From Fusibacter sp. A1 (GTDB lineage Bacteria > Bacillota > Clostridia > Peptostreptococcales > Acidaminobacteraceae): a DNA stretch of 50,942 nucleotides. Position 1 is the stretch's first letter; every line of letters starts with the position of its first letter. Below, piece after piece: positions 26,971-35,830 of this stretch. The translations under genes and the position numbers were made by a program. The notes under the pieces were generated by a model that was not told the DNA's origin, ran no database searches, and was given only the letters and a program-made list of their open reading frames with translations. The DNA is taken from positions 1 to 50,942 of the forward strand of contig NZ_QQWI01000016.1 of the NCBI RefSeq assembly GCF_004125825.1. The letters run 5' to 3'.

Positions 26971-28980
26971 TTAGTGATAGTGTTCCACTAGCTGATGCTG
27001 AGCCGAATACTGATTTTCGGTGCTTGTAAGGCCGATATACTCCCCGCTTTCGAGCATCAAACGAGTCTTCTCCGTCGACTTCAGGTAAAGGTCAAGCTCC
27101 CTTCGTATTGTTTCCTTGATCGTCTCATCCTCAATCGGAACAAGCAGTTCTATCCGCTTAATCAGATTTCTGGGCATCCAATCCGCACTTGAGATAAACG
27201 TCCTGTGCTTGCCATTGGAACTGAAACAGTATATTCTTGAATGTTCGAGAAAATCATCTATGATGCTGATCACTCGAATGTTCTCACTCATGCCATCCAC
27301 ACCAGGTCTTAAACAGCAGATACCCCGGACAATCAGATCGATCTTCACTCCGGCGCAGGATGCCTCATACAAGGCCTCGATGACCTCACGGTCGACGAGC
27401 GCGTTCATTTTTGCGATAATTCTAGAATGGACTCCACGCTTTGACCAATAAGTCTCCTGTTCGATCATCCTGATGATTTCAGGCTTCATGCTTTGGGGAG
27501 CTGTAATCAGTTTTCTTAGTTCCGATTCCTTTGTATACCCCGAAAGCATGTTAAAGAATTTCGATGCGTCATACGCGATTTGCTCATTGCATGTAAAGAG
27601 TCCCACATCCGTGTAAAGCTTTGCGGTCTTGTCATTGTAGTTACCCGTTCCCAAATGGACATAGCGCCGTATGCCGTCCGATTCCTTGCGTACAATCAGG
27701 GTGATTTTCGCATGTGTCTTCAGCCCTGGAAGGCCAAAGATGACATGACATCCATGTCTTTCAAGTTCCTTGGCCCATTGAATGTTGTTCTCTTCGTCGA
27801 ATCGCGCCATCAGTTCTAGAAGCACTGTCACCTGCTTACCTCGGTTCGCCGCCAGCGCGAGCGCCTTGACAATCGGTGAATCACCGCTTACGCGATATAG
27901 CACCTGCTTTATCGCCAACACGCTTGGATCGACAGCGGCCTCGCTGATAAAGTCGATGACTGTCGAAAAACTCTGATAGGGGTGATGTAAATAGATATCC
28001 TGTTTTCTGATATCGTCAAAAAGAGTCTCTTTCACTGCATAAACCTCGGGTTCATGTTCGATAACCGGTTCAAACTCCTGCTTGAACGAGTAGACATGAA
28101 ATAGAAACGTCAAATCCAGTGGTCCGGCAATCGGATAGATCATCTCTCTTGTGACCTCGAACTCCCTCTTAAGGATTTTAATCAGTTCACCGGGCATGTC
28201 GGATTCAATCTCCAGCCTGACCACCTCGCCCCATTTTCTTTTTCTAAGAGAGGCTTCTATCACCCCGAGCAAATCCTCGGCACCTTCGTCTTCAATGGTC
28301 AAATCACCGTTTCTCGTCGGCCTATAGACGCCATATGAAAGTATGTCCATCCCTTCAAAAAGCAGGCTGCAGAAATGGGTGATCAGGTCCTCTAACAGCA
28401 CATACTGATGTCTGTCGGACTCTACCCGAACCAGCCGCTTGAGTACAGACGGCACCTGAACGGTAGCAAACTTGTCCTCGTCGTCCTTTAACTTGAAGAG
28501 TATGTTAAGGCTCTTGTTGAGCACAAGAGGAAATGGTCGGCTCATATCGATGGCCATGGGCGTGAGCACTGGATATACCATTTCTAAAAAGTAATCCTTC
28601 AAGCTGTCCTTCTGATCCTGGTTGAGTTCGGATACCCTTGTGACAACCAATCCAAGCCGAGCCAGTTCGTTTTTCAAAAGAGAGTCTGTGATCTCGTTCT
28701 GAAGCGCTGTCGCATCATTCATCTTCTCATGGATAAGACTCAGTTGCTCCGCGGGCCTCAGGCCGGTGATGTCCCTCTTCGTATAACCGGCTTTGCACTG
28801 GTCCAATAGCCCGCCGACTCTGACCATATAGAACTCATCTAGATTGTTGCTATAGATCGCACTGAACTTCAGCCTGTCGAATACGCTTTTTCTTGTGTCC
28901 AGGCATTCGTGCAGCACCCTTTGATTGAATGCCAGCCAGCTGAGTTCCCGATTGATAAAACGTTCCTTGGTCTTCATCAT
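26971..28980 (-). CDS. ppk1: Polyphosphate kinase 1
   Basis: A 669-residue PPK1 that reversibly transfers the gamma-phosphate of ATP to polyphosphate. The N-terminal FINRELSWLAFNQRVL is the family start. The autophosphorylated histidine lies in LKTHAKITLIVR, followed by YVHLGTGNYND. SSADWMPRNLIKRIELLVPI is the second conserved HKD-like block. The start codon overlaps the ppx stop as ATGA, so synthesis and breakdown of polyphosphate are coupled in one unit. Confidence 0.95.
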   Translation of the reverse strand: MMKTKERFINRELSWLAFNQRVLHECLDTRKSVFDRLKFSAIYSNNLDEFYMVRVGGLLDQCKAGYTKRDITGLRPAEQLSLIHEKMNDATALQNEITDSLLKNELARLGLVVTRVSELNQDQKDSLKDYFLEMVYPVLTPMAIDMSRPFPLVLNKSLNILFKLKDDEDKFATVQVPSVLKRLVRVESDRHQYVLLEDLITHFCSLLFEGMDILSYGVYRPTRNGDLTIEDEGAEDLLGVIEASLRKRKWGEVVRLEIESDMPGELIKILKREFEVTREMIYPIAGPLDLTFLFHVYSFKQEFEPVIEHEPEVYAVKETLFDDIRKQDIYLHHPYQSFSTVIDFISEAAVDPSVLAIKQVLYRVSGDSPIVKALALAANRGKQVTVLLELMARFDEENNIQWAKELERHGCHVIFGLPGLKTHAKITLIVRKESDGIRRYVHLGTGNYNDKTAKLYTDVGLFTCNEQIAYDASKFFNMLSGYTKESELRKLITAPQSMKPEIIRMIEQETYWSKRGVHSRIIAKMNALVDREVIEALYEASCAGVKIDLIVRGICCLRPGVDGMSENIRVISIIDDFLEHSRIYCFSSNGKHRTFISSADWMPRNLIKRIELLVPIEDETIKETIRRELDLYLKSTEKTRLMLESGEYIGLTSTENQYSAQHQLVEHYH

Positions 28981-30485
28981 TCCACGTCCTTCAAAACTAT
29001 TTCATGACCAAATATGTCAGCGACCGTTTCACTTAAGTAGTTGATCGCCCAAGTCTCAAAAAAATGCTTATGGTAGATTTTCATCGTCATCTTCAACCTG
29101 TTCTTTTCAAGTACCGCCTTTTTAAGCAAAATCGACTGTTTTTTTGATTTGTCAGTCGCATCAGCAAGCGCAAGGATCAGTCCAAGCTTGGTGTGTTTTG
29201 TCGTAGCTTGCGTATGGTTCAAGTCGTCCGTATTTGCCATATCCCCGTTAAAATAGAAGAACTGCATGGCGATTTCGGCAACTTCCAGTAGCATTTGCTG
29301 AGTGACTCCTAAAAGCGTCGCATGGGTGATGCTCTGATAGGTTGCTGCATAATAATTGGTCTGTCTTGAAAACTTGCCGGTCTCATGGAGTATGGCTGCA
29401 AGTCTTAAGAGCAGCAAGTCCTTTTCAGTAAAGGATTCTTCTTTTTGGTATGCGTCAAAGATCATCACTGCATTCTTATCCACATGGGTCACATGATTGA
29501 TTGTAGAGTGATGCCTTTTGGCGATTTGCTTGGCAGCGGCAATGATATCTCTTGTGTAACTGTGGTTTCTGCTGTAATTGTCGATGTTTTCGTTGAGCGC
29601 GATGATCATTCCATCCCGAAGTGAGATGTCAGGCACATAGACGAGTTCGCACGTGGTGTGCTTGAAGAATTGATTGAAAACGCTCATCGCGGCAAGCATC
29701 TCCTCATAATCCATATGCTCATCCTCAATCCTCATTTTAAGCGCCTTGTCCTGATGATACAGGTCGTCGACAAAGTTAAGGAAGGCTTGGGGTGTGAATC
29801 CGTCCTGATGGTCTCCCATCAGCAGATGAGCTCTTTTCACATCAGAACCTACAATCACAAAATGATTGATCTGTTTCCTGATCAAATAGCTCTGCAAATT
29901 CTCCGTAGCGGCATAGACGTAATCCTCTAGAATCTGAGGAACATGAATCGTCTCCCTATTGATGGTTCGGATCAACTCTTTGAGCCTTAGCGTACCGATA
30001 TGGATCTCATTGTTTCTGACCATTTTATTTTCTTTATATACGATGACCTCCGAACTGTTGGAGCCCACTTCGACCAGTAAAACGCCTTCTTTTCTCATTT
30101 TCTTATAGTGGGGCAGATGTTCCTTTAAGGATAAGTAGGTTAAAAACCTCTCTATGGGCTCTTCGACGATTTCAATCTGCAGTTTCGCCCTTTTGCCTAT
30201 CAGCTCGACCACGAAACGTCCATTTCTTGCTTCTCTAAAAGCACCTGTGGCTACCGCCTTATATCTGTCGACATCATATTCACTCATCAGCTTCTTAAAA
30301 TAGATCAGACAGTCAATCAGCTCTTCCCTTTCTGTGCGGTTGATTTTTCCGCTGTGCAGCACAGATATCCCCAGTGCAAGAGGGTGAATGATATTTTCAA
30401 GAAGTTTATATCCAGTTTTTTTATGCTCCACAATTTTGATCTTGATCGCATGTGATCCGATATCTATTGCTGCGAATATACTCAA
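28977..30485 (-). CDS. ppx: Ppx/GppA family exopolyphosphatase
   Basis: A 503-residue ASKHA-fold phosphatase that releases phosphate from polyphosphate or from pppGpp. The N-terminal phosphate loop is FAAIDIGSHAIKIKIVEH, and a second conserved block is LLVEVGSNSSEVIVY. The C-terminal half has an HD-like region with LRLAAILHETGKFS. No ATG is near the start. A TTG at 30485 has GGAGG five bases upstream, so TTG is the likely start codon; another TTG at 30497 overlaps the ribosome site and is less likely. It is upstream of and overlapping ppk1. Confidence 0.9.
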   Translation of the reverse strand: MSIFAAIDIGSHAIKIKIVEHKKTGYKLLENIIHPLALGISVLHSGKINRTEREELIDCLIYFKKLMSEYDVDRYKAVATGAFREARNGRFVVELIGKRAKLQIEIVEEPIERFLTYLSLKEHLPHYKKMRKEGVLLVEVGSNSSEVIVYKENKMVRNNEIHIGTLRLKELIRTINRETIHVPQILEDYVYAATENLQSYLIRKQINHFVIVGSDVKRAHLLMGDHQDGFTPQAFLNFVDDLYHQDKALKMRIEDEHMDYEEMLAAMSVFNQFFKHTTCELVYVPDISLRDGMIIALNENIDNYSRNHSYTRDIIAAAKQIAKRHHSTINHVTHVDKNAVMIFDAYQKEESFTEKDLLLLRLAAILHETGKFSRQTNYYAATYQSITHATLLGVTQQMLLEVAEIAMQFFYFNGDMANTDDLNHTQATTKHTKLGLILALADATDKSKKQSILLKKAVLEKNRLKMTMKIYHKHFFETWAINYLSETVADIFGHEIVLKDVE

Positions 30486-30601
30486 AACAGCCTCCAATCC
30501 AACTCAAGCAGGCAGTTTGAAATCCACCTACCTAACTCTTCGCCTTTTCTTGAAGATACCCTTTAAAAACCACATAAAACAAAGCCGCTACGTTCAAACC
30601 G

Positions 30602-31339
30602 TCACGACTTCGTATTTTTTAGTTCTGTAAGGTGCTTCCAATACTTTTTGGGCATGAAGTTCATTCTCAATTTGGGATTTCGTCTTTCCTTGATCCCGAT
30701 ATGCTCATAGTACTTCTTCCATAAGTTCTGAAAAGCTTCTTCATTCTCATGCAGTGCTAGGGCCATCTGCTTGTCAAGTGGCGCCGTCCAGCTTTCGTGG
30801 GTATCGTAAAACACCGCTTTACCACGCTTGACATCATGGATTACCCACACTTGGTCGGACAATCGTTTTTCAAAATGAGGAGTAAGCACACTTAGAATAT
30901 CATATGTCGGCTCAAAAGCCGCATAGTATACGTCGGACTTAAGATGTTCAAACCTCAAGAGTCCCACGACCAAATGACTTTCTCTTTCTACCGCTCGAGA
31001 AAGCGCTAGTAAGGGATACACACAGTCATGACTGTAATCCTCGATTGCTCCGGTGACAGTAACCGCATAATCGAGAAAAACCCTGATGATTTTGCCTACA
31101 TCTCCCTGGTCGGACAAGAAAGCATACAGAATTTTTTCGGCAGTACGCTCTCCAAATCGATTTCTTATGCGCCCCATCATTTTTGAAGCAAGATGAGTGT
31201 CCGTGACCATATATTCAGGCACATCGAGCAACTTGGGCTCGTAAGAGGACATGCTGCAAATCTCATGGGTCTTGTAATGGTAGGACCAGTAAAGCGCCGT
31301 CATCAACCCCTCAATGGTATCATCATAGATCAATATCAT
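30602..31339 (-). CDS. TIGR03915 family (DUF4130) protein partnered with a radical SAM enzyme
   Basis: A 245-residue cytosolic protein beginning MILIYDDTIEGLMTALYWSY. The segments YDILSVLTPHFEKRL, WVIHDVKRGKAVFYD and WKKYYEHIGIKERRNPKLR match the TIGR03915/DUF4130 family. In many bacteria that family sits next to a radical SAM protein and is presumed to act on DNA or nucleotides; no reaction has been shown. It starts two bases after the radical SAM gene. In some genomes this domain is fused to a uracil-DNA glycosylase-like domain, which is absent here. Confidence 0.82.
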   Translation of the reverse strand: MILIYDDTIEGLMTALYWSYHYKTHEICSMSSYEPKLLDVPEYMVTDTHLASKMMGRIRNRFGERTAEKILYAFLSDQGDVGKIIRVFLDYAVTVTGAIEDYSHDCVYPLLALSRAVERESHLVVGLLRFEHLKSDVYYAAFEPTYDILSVLTPHFEKRLSDQVWVIHDVKRGKAVFYDTHESWTAPLDKQMALALHENEEAFQNLWKKYYEHIGIKERRNPKLRMNFMPKKYWKHLTELKNTKS

Positions 31340-31341
31340 CT

Positions 31342-32616
31342 TTACCCCTTTATCAGCTCAGGCATGGTATGAGCATAGGCATCGAGAAGGGACAGCTGAT
31401 TGATGCTCTTCCCGCCTATCGTCGAATCGGAGACAATCAGTTGATTCCTAATCGCTGTCGGCTCAAATTCGCCGGACCCATAATATCGCCCACCTAATGT
31501 AATAAAATACTTGGCTCTCTTGAGCACTACGCCAGTCTTTTTAAGCCCCTCATATGTGAGAGGACCGAATCTTCTTGATTGCATGATCCTTCTCGCGGAT
31601 ATGGGTCCTATCCCCGGTACCCTCAAAAGGGTATCAAGCGAGGCCTTGTTGACCTCCACAGGGAATAGATTCAGATTGCTGATCGCCCAGAACGCCTTGG
31701 GGTCGATCGTGATATCAAGATTAGGCCTGTCGGGACTTAACAGTTCATTCGCACCAAAGCCGTAGAACCTTAAGAGCCAGTCGGCCTGATAAAGTCTGTG
31801 TTCACGTAAAAGGGGTGATGTGAGTGTGCTAGGTAAGTTTTTTTCATTTTGAAAAATGGGGACATACGCCGAGTAATAGACCCTTTTCATCGCTCGCGTC
31901 CCATACATTCCCTCGGCTAAAGTCATAATTTCATAATCCGAATCATCGGAAGCACCCACCATCATCTGTGTTGTCTGTCCGGCAGGAACGAAAATGTCAC
32001 CCATTCTGCTCTGCTTCGATTCGATGATACGGCCCTTTAGATAATCCATAGGAAGCAATATCTCATTCCGTGTCTTTTGCGGTGCCAGCAGCTGCAGGCT
32101 TCTTGTCGTTGGCAGTTCCAAGTTCAAGCTCATCCTATCCACATATCGACCGGCTTTTTCGATGAGCTTCAGGTCGGCTCCGGGTATCCCCTTCATGTGG
32201 ATATATCCGTTGTACCCTTCACGTTCCCTTAAGATTTTGACCACTTCAATCATCTGCTCCATGGTATGGTCGGGACTGATCACAACCGCCGAGCTGATGA
32301 ATAGTCCTTCAATATAGTTTCGTCGATAAAATCCAATCGTCAGCCTCACCAACTCTTCTGGAGTAAACGTGACTCTTTCAGTCGCGTTACTGGACTTATT
32401 CACACAATAGGCGCAGTCATAGACGCAATCGTTTGACAACAGAATTTTCAGCAGTGAGATACAGCGCCCATCCTCCGCCCAGCTGTGGCAGATCCCTGGT
32501 GGTGACGCATGTCCTAGTTTCCCCTTTTCAGGCGCGCGGTGGCTGCCGCTCGACGAACAGGAGACATCGTATTTAGCCGCTTCTGCCAGTAATGCGATTT
32601 TATGTTGAATGCTCAT
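31342..32616 (-). CDS. Putative DNA modification/repair radical SAM protein (TIGR03916)
   Basis: A radical SAM enzyme of about 424 residues. The SAM cluster ligands are in NDCVYDCAYCVNKSSN, which has CX3CX2C spacing. A C-terminal helix-hairpin-helix (LLRVPGIGPISARRIMQSRRFGPL) suggests nucleic acid binding. The N-terminal CSSSGSHR and ICHSWAEDGRCISLLKIL segments are family-typical. The open frame reaches 32685, but the ATG at 32616 has AAGGAAG at good spacing and begins the conserved sequence MSIQHKIALLAEAAKYDVSC. It is the first gene of a pair with the TIGR03915 protein. The reaction is unknown. Confidence 0.87.
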   Translation of the reverse strand: MSIQHKIALLAEAAKYDVSCSSSGSHRAPEKGKLGHASPPGICHSWAEDGRCISLLKILLSNDCVYDCAYCVNKSSNATERVTFTPEELVRLTIGFYRRNYIEGLFISSAVVISPDHTMEQMIEVVKILREREGYNGYIHMKGIPGADLKLIEKAGRYVDRMSLNLELPTTRSLQLLAPQKTRNEILLPMDYLKGRIIESKQSRMGDIFVPAGQTTQMMVGASDDSDYEIMTLAEGMYGTRAMKRVYYSAYVPIFQNEKNLPSTLTSPLLREHRLYQADWLLRFYGFGANELLSPDRPNLDITIDPKAFWAISNLNLFPVEVNKASLDTLLRVPGIGPISARRIMQSRRFGPLTYEGLKKTGVVLKRAKYFITLGGRYYGSGEFEPTAIRNQLIVSDSTIGGKSINQLSLLDAYAHTMPELIKG

Positions 32617-32713
32617 CAGATCACTTCCTTTATAGCGAACGTATGTTCTTACGATTAGTATACACCCTCTTCGAGCAGGATGCAATATCTCATCACAATT
32701 ACTGTTAATTTGA

Positions 32714-32719
32714 TATAAT
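32714..32719 (+). promoter_or_regulatory. Extended -10 promoter of the metallophosphoesterase pair
   Basis: TTGATATAAT gives a TGN-extended -10 box 20 bases upstream of the start codon, so the leader would be very short. A -35 box is not evident. Confidence 0.45.
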
Positions 32720-32738
32720 GGGTTAAAGGAGACCTACC

Positions 32739-33344
32739 ATGACCAATCGTTTTCTGCACAGGCTGCACTATCCATATGCCATACCTTCAGAATTGTTCGA
32801 CCAAGGAATCAGACTGCTTCATATTTCTGATACGCCAACGATGACCTACGCAAGTCTTAAGCATATCATCGCACTCATCAATCCAACCTATATCGTCCAT
32901 ACAGGAGATTTGGTCGACAACATAAAACTTGAACTTCACCCGTCGAAACTTATCCATTATCAGCGCAAGGTAAAGGCACTTGCCTCCATCCTCAACTCCT
33001 GCGAGGCAAAACTCTTTATCACCAAGGGCAACCATGACGACTTTGATACGCTTGGCAAGCTATTCGGCAGCGACCAACTATTTAAGGACATGTGTTATCC
33101 TACGATTGAGGGAGTTAAATTAGGAATCTCCCACTACCGGCATAAGATCGACGCTACAAAAGCAGACCTACTGCTTTTTGGACATGACCTAAAGGTAAAA
33201 AGTCAGTTTGACCACCACCCTTATCTGAGTAATGCGATTGAAGGTATTTTCGTTTTCGAGTTCCATCCGCTAAAAGTCTATCGGTTATCCTATCCGTTTG
33301 GTACGGATGATGTAAGGATGAAAAAATTCAAAGCAGGAATCTAG
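32739..33344 (+). CDS. Metallophosphoesterase-like protein with degenerate metal site
   Basis: A 201-residue protein of the calcineurin-like fold. Motif II (VHTGDLVDN) and motif III (TKGNHDDFD) are intact. Motif I, normally DxH, reads SDTP, and the last motif, normally GHxH, reads FGHDLK, so two metal-ligand histidines are missing. A metal-binding change, a lost activity or a non-catalytic role are all possible. AAAGGAG precedes the ATG. The unknown protein downstream starts 10 bases after the stop with GGAGG, so the two are likely co-translated. Confidence 0.78.
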   Translation: MTNRFLHRLHYPYAIPSELFDQGIRLLHISDTPTMTYASLKHIIALINPTYIVHTGDLVDNIKLELHPSKLIHYQRKVKALASILNSCEAKLFITKGNHDDFDTLGKLFGSDQLFKDMCYPTIEGVKLGISHYRHKIDATKADLLLFGHDLKVKSQFDHHPYLSNAIEGIFVFEFHPLKVYRLSYPFGTDDVRMKKFKAGI

Positions 33345-33354
33345 GAGGACTTAT

Positions 33355-34389
33355 ATGTTTCTATTTAGAAAAGGCGCAAGTTTTCTCATCATCGCATCTC
33401 ATAACATACATGAGACGGTCAACGTACTCACAGAGACCTTCAACCCGATAAGATCGGTCGCCTACTGCGATCATTTCAAAGATAAGTTCGAATGGCTCAG
33501 CGGCTTCGCGGGTCCAACTATGTGCGTTCTCCTCTTCGCAGAAGAACTACATCCACTGCTGACTTTTGAAAACCTCGATTTTAAGCATCTCATGCTCGTA
33601 GATGTTGAACTCTCCACTCTACTGATCGACTTACTGAACATAAAGGAATCCGCTCAAATCACTAGCGTCAGGGTCTCCCCACAACTAATCATGGCAAAAA
33701 CTGTAGGTGAACCAGACAAGTATATCCAGCGGGTAATCGATGATCTGGAAGGTGAAATCGGATTGCCCCAAGATCTCTATGAGCGCTATGCGAGCGGTAC
33801 CATCCTCATGTTTACACAGGACATCCTTAAGCGTTCAGTCCCTTTCAACCGCTTGCATGATAAGGCTCTCTTTTGTCCCTTGCCTGTCTATGAGGTGATG
33901 TCCAAACTAAGCCTTAACCGTCTCAAGTACATCAATGCATCAATCGGCCATCACAAGTGGCATGAGTGCACCATAAAGATTTACGATATTTATGAGCAGT
34001 ATGATTTACATTACAGGAGAGTCCGCCTTATACTGGATCATTCAGACCTTGGGTTTGTCATTCATGAGGGCTGGGGAAGAGACACGGTCAGACCTATGAT
34101 GTCGGTCGGAGTGTATACTCTGACATTTATTACTTTTCAGGATCCAACAGAGATAAAAAGACTCCTGCAAGTACTGGAGTTCAATGCACAGAATGAGCGT
34201 ATCGCAGATATCGACTGTTATCTGGGGAAAAAGAAGATAGCATGGCATTCCCTGAGAACTACAAAAAACCAGACTAAACAAGAACTTGCCGCAAGCAATC
34301 GAGCGCTTTGCCTTTCACTACTAGATGATGACGAGCTCCTTACGTTCATAAGCCTAGAGACCGCTATCACAAAAGGACAAAAAAAATAA
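33355..34389 (+). CDS. Unknown cytosolic protein downstream of the metallophosphoesterase
   Basis: 344 residues, no family recognised. There is no signal peptide or membrane helix. The N-terminal third looks alpha/beta (FLIIASHNIHETVNVL, HLMLVDVELSTLLIDLL). The middle holds a histidine-rich stretch (IGHHKWHECTIKIYD), and the C-terminal third reads like a beta-sheet domain followed by a lysine-rich tail. The pairing with the degenerate metallophosphoesterase is the only functional hint. A terminator follows the stop at once. Confidence 0.7.
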   Translation: MFLFRKGASFLIIASHNIHETVNVLTETFNPIRSVAYCDHFKDKFEWLSGFAGPTMCVLLFAEELHPLLTFENLDFKHLMLVDVELSTLLIDLLNIKESAQITSVRVSPQLIMAKTVGEPDKYIQRVIDDLEGEIGLPQDLYERYASGTILMFTQDILKRSVPFNRLHDKALFCPLPVYEVMSKLSLNRLKYINASIGHHKWHECTIKIYDIYEQYDLHYRRVRLILDHSDLGFVIHEGWGRDTVRPMMSVGVYTLTFITFQDPTEIKRLLQVLEFNAQNERIADIDCYLGKKKIAWHSLRTTKNQTKQELAASNRALCLSLLDDDELLTFISLETAITKGQKK

Positions 34390-34418
34390 AAAGATCAGTT
34401 CGCAATGAACTGATCTTT
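34390..34418. terminator. Terminator between the unknown gene and pepT
   Basis: A 12-base inverted repeat (AAAGATCAGTTC and complement, loop of five). The minus strand has a long T-rich tail, so it mainly serves pepT; the plus side has only TTT. Confidence 0.88.
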
Positions 34419-34443
34419 GGTAGTACAATTTCTACAATTTGCT

Positions 34444-35664
34444 TTATTCAGCGATAATCTGAACCAGCTCCACTAGTACGGCAACCGCCCTCTCCATGGA
34501 CTGGATAGGAATCATTTCGTAGCGCCCGTGATAGTTGTAGCCACCTGTGAAGATGTTTGGTGTAGGAATCCCCATAAACGACAACCTTGCCCCATCTGTT
34601 CCACCACGGATCGGCTTGATCAGAGGTCTCACACCTGCAGCTTCCATCGCACGCTTAGCATAATCGATAATATGCATCACAGGTTCGATTTTTTCTTTCA
34701 TATTGAAATAGGAATCTGTGATCTCAAGGCTTATCGTATCTTCATCATACTGATTATTGAGTAGTTCGGCGACCTTTAAGGCAAAGTCCTTCTTATACTC
34801 GAAAGCCTCCTTGTCGTGGTCCCTGATGATGTAGTGCATCTGGGCATGCTCTACATTTCCTGTCATATCATTCAAATGATAAAAGCCTTCATACCCTTCC
34901 GTATATTGAGGTGCCTGAGTCAGTGGCAAGAGCCTGTGAAAATCCATTCCAATGGCAAGCGCGTTTTTCATCTTATTCTTCGCAGAGCCAGGATGGATAT
35001 TTCTTCCTTTGACGTTGACGATCATCGTAGCTGCGTTGAAGTTCTCATATTCCAACTCTCCAAGCTCACCACCATCGACAGTATAAGCGTAGTCTACTTT
35101 AAAGTTGTCAAGATTCACCGCATCCGTACCGCGACCGATTTCCTCATCAGGAGTAAACATGATCTTTATTTCGCCGTGTGGAATCGCAGGATGGTCGATC
35201 AGGACATGTAAAAGCTCAATGATTTCAGCTATCCCTGCCTTATTGTCAGCACCTAAGAGGGTTGTTCCATCGGTTGTGATAATATCATCGCCGATATGGT
35301 TTTTAAGAAAAGGAAACTCACTTGGTTTAAGGATGGTTTGCTCGTTGAGGTAAATGTCGCCACCTTGATAATTTTTGTGTATAATCGGCTTAACATTTTC
35401 ACCTGAAAAATCAGGGCTGGTGTCAAAGTGGGCACAAAAACCGACCACATCGTGCTTGCCTTCGATATTGGCAGGCAAAGTCGCTGTCAAATATCCGTTG
35501 TCATCCAGTAAAACATCTTTTAGTTTCAACGCTTCGAGTTCTGATTTTACAACCTTCGCCAGGTCAAACTGCTTTACACTTGAAGGCTGAGTTGTAGAAT
35601 CCTCGTTAGACTGCGTGTCAATCTTTACATAGCTTAAAAATCTTTCAATTAACCTATTCTCCAT
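34444..35664 (-). CDS. pepT: Peptidase T (tripeptide aminopeptidase)
   Basis: A 406-residue M20B metallopeptidase that removes the N-terminal residue of tripeptides in the cytosol. Metal-site segments are visible: CAHFDTSPDFSGENV, LLGADNKAGIAEI and MFTPDEEIGRGTD (catalytic and metal-binding acids). C-terminal RGGTDGARLSFMGIPTPN is followed by FTGGYNYHGRYE. The start at 35664 has GAGGAGG six bases upstream; a TTG five codons earlier lies inside that site and is rejected. Confidence 0.95.
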   Translation of the reverse strand: MENRLIERFLSYVKIDTQSNEDSTTQPSSVKQFDLAKVVKSELEALKLKDVLLDDNGYLTATLPANIEGKHDVVGFCAHFDTSPDFSGENVKPIIHKNYQGGDIYLNEQTILKPSEFPFLKNHIGDDIITTDGTTLLGADNKAGIAEIIELLHVLIDHPAIPHGEIKIMFTPDEEIGRGTDAVNLDNFKVDYAYTVDGGELGELEYENFNAATMIVNVKGRNIHPGSAKNKMKNALAIGMDFHRLLPLTQAPQYTEGYEGFYHLNDMTGNVEHAQMHYIIRDHDKEAFEYKKDFALKVAELLNNQYDEDTISLEITDSYFNMKEKIEPVMHIIDYAKRAMEAAGVRPLIKPIRGGTDGARLSFMGIPTPNIFTGGYNYHGRYEMIPIQSMERAVAVLVELVQIIAE

Positions 35665-35801
35665 AATAATCCTCCTCAATAATCACTCACTTGAGTAAAC
35701 CGCATAATTTCATTCATAAGAACTCCAACAGCTCCTATACAGTGAAACACCTTACTTATCCATCACGCAATTTTCTCACGTTTTCATTATACACAAAATA
35801 A

Positions 35802-35825
35802 GAGGCTGATGTCTTGATCAGCCTC
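35802..35825 (-). terminator. Intrinsic terminator after the DHH phosphoesterase
   Basis: A nine-base perfect stem (GAGGCTGAT and complement, loop of six) is followed on the minus strand by TTATTTT. It is six bases past the stop. Confidence 0.75.
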
Positions 35826-35830
35826 AAATA

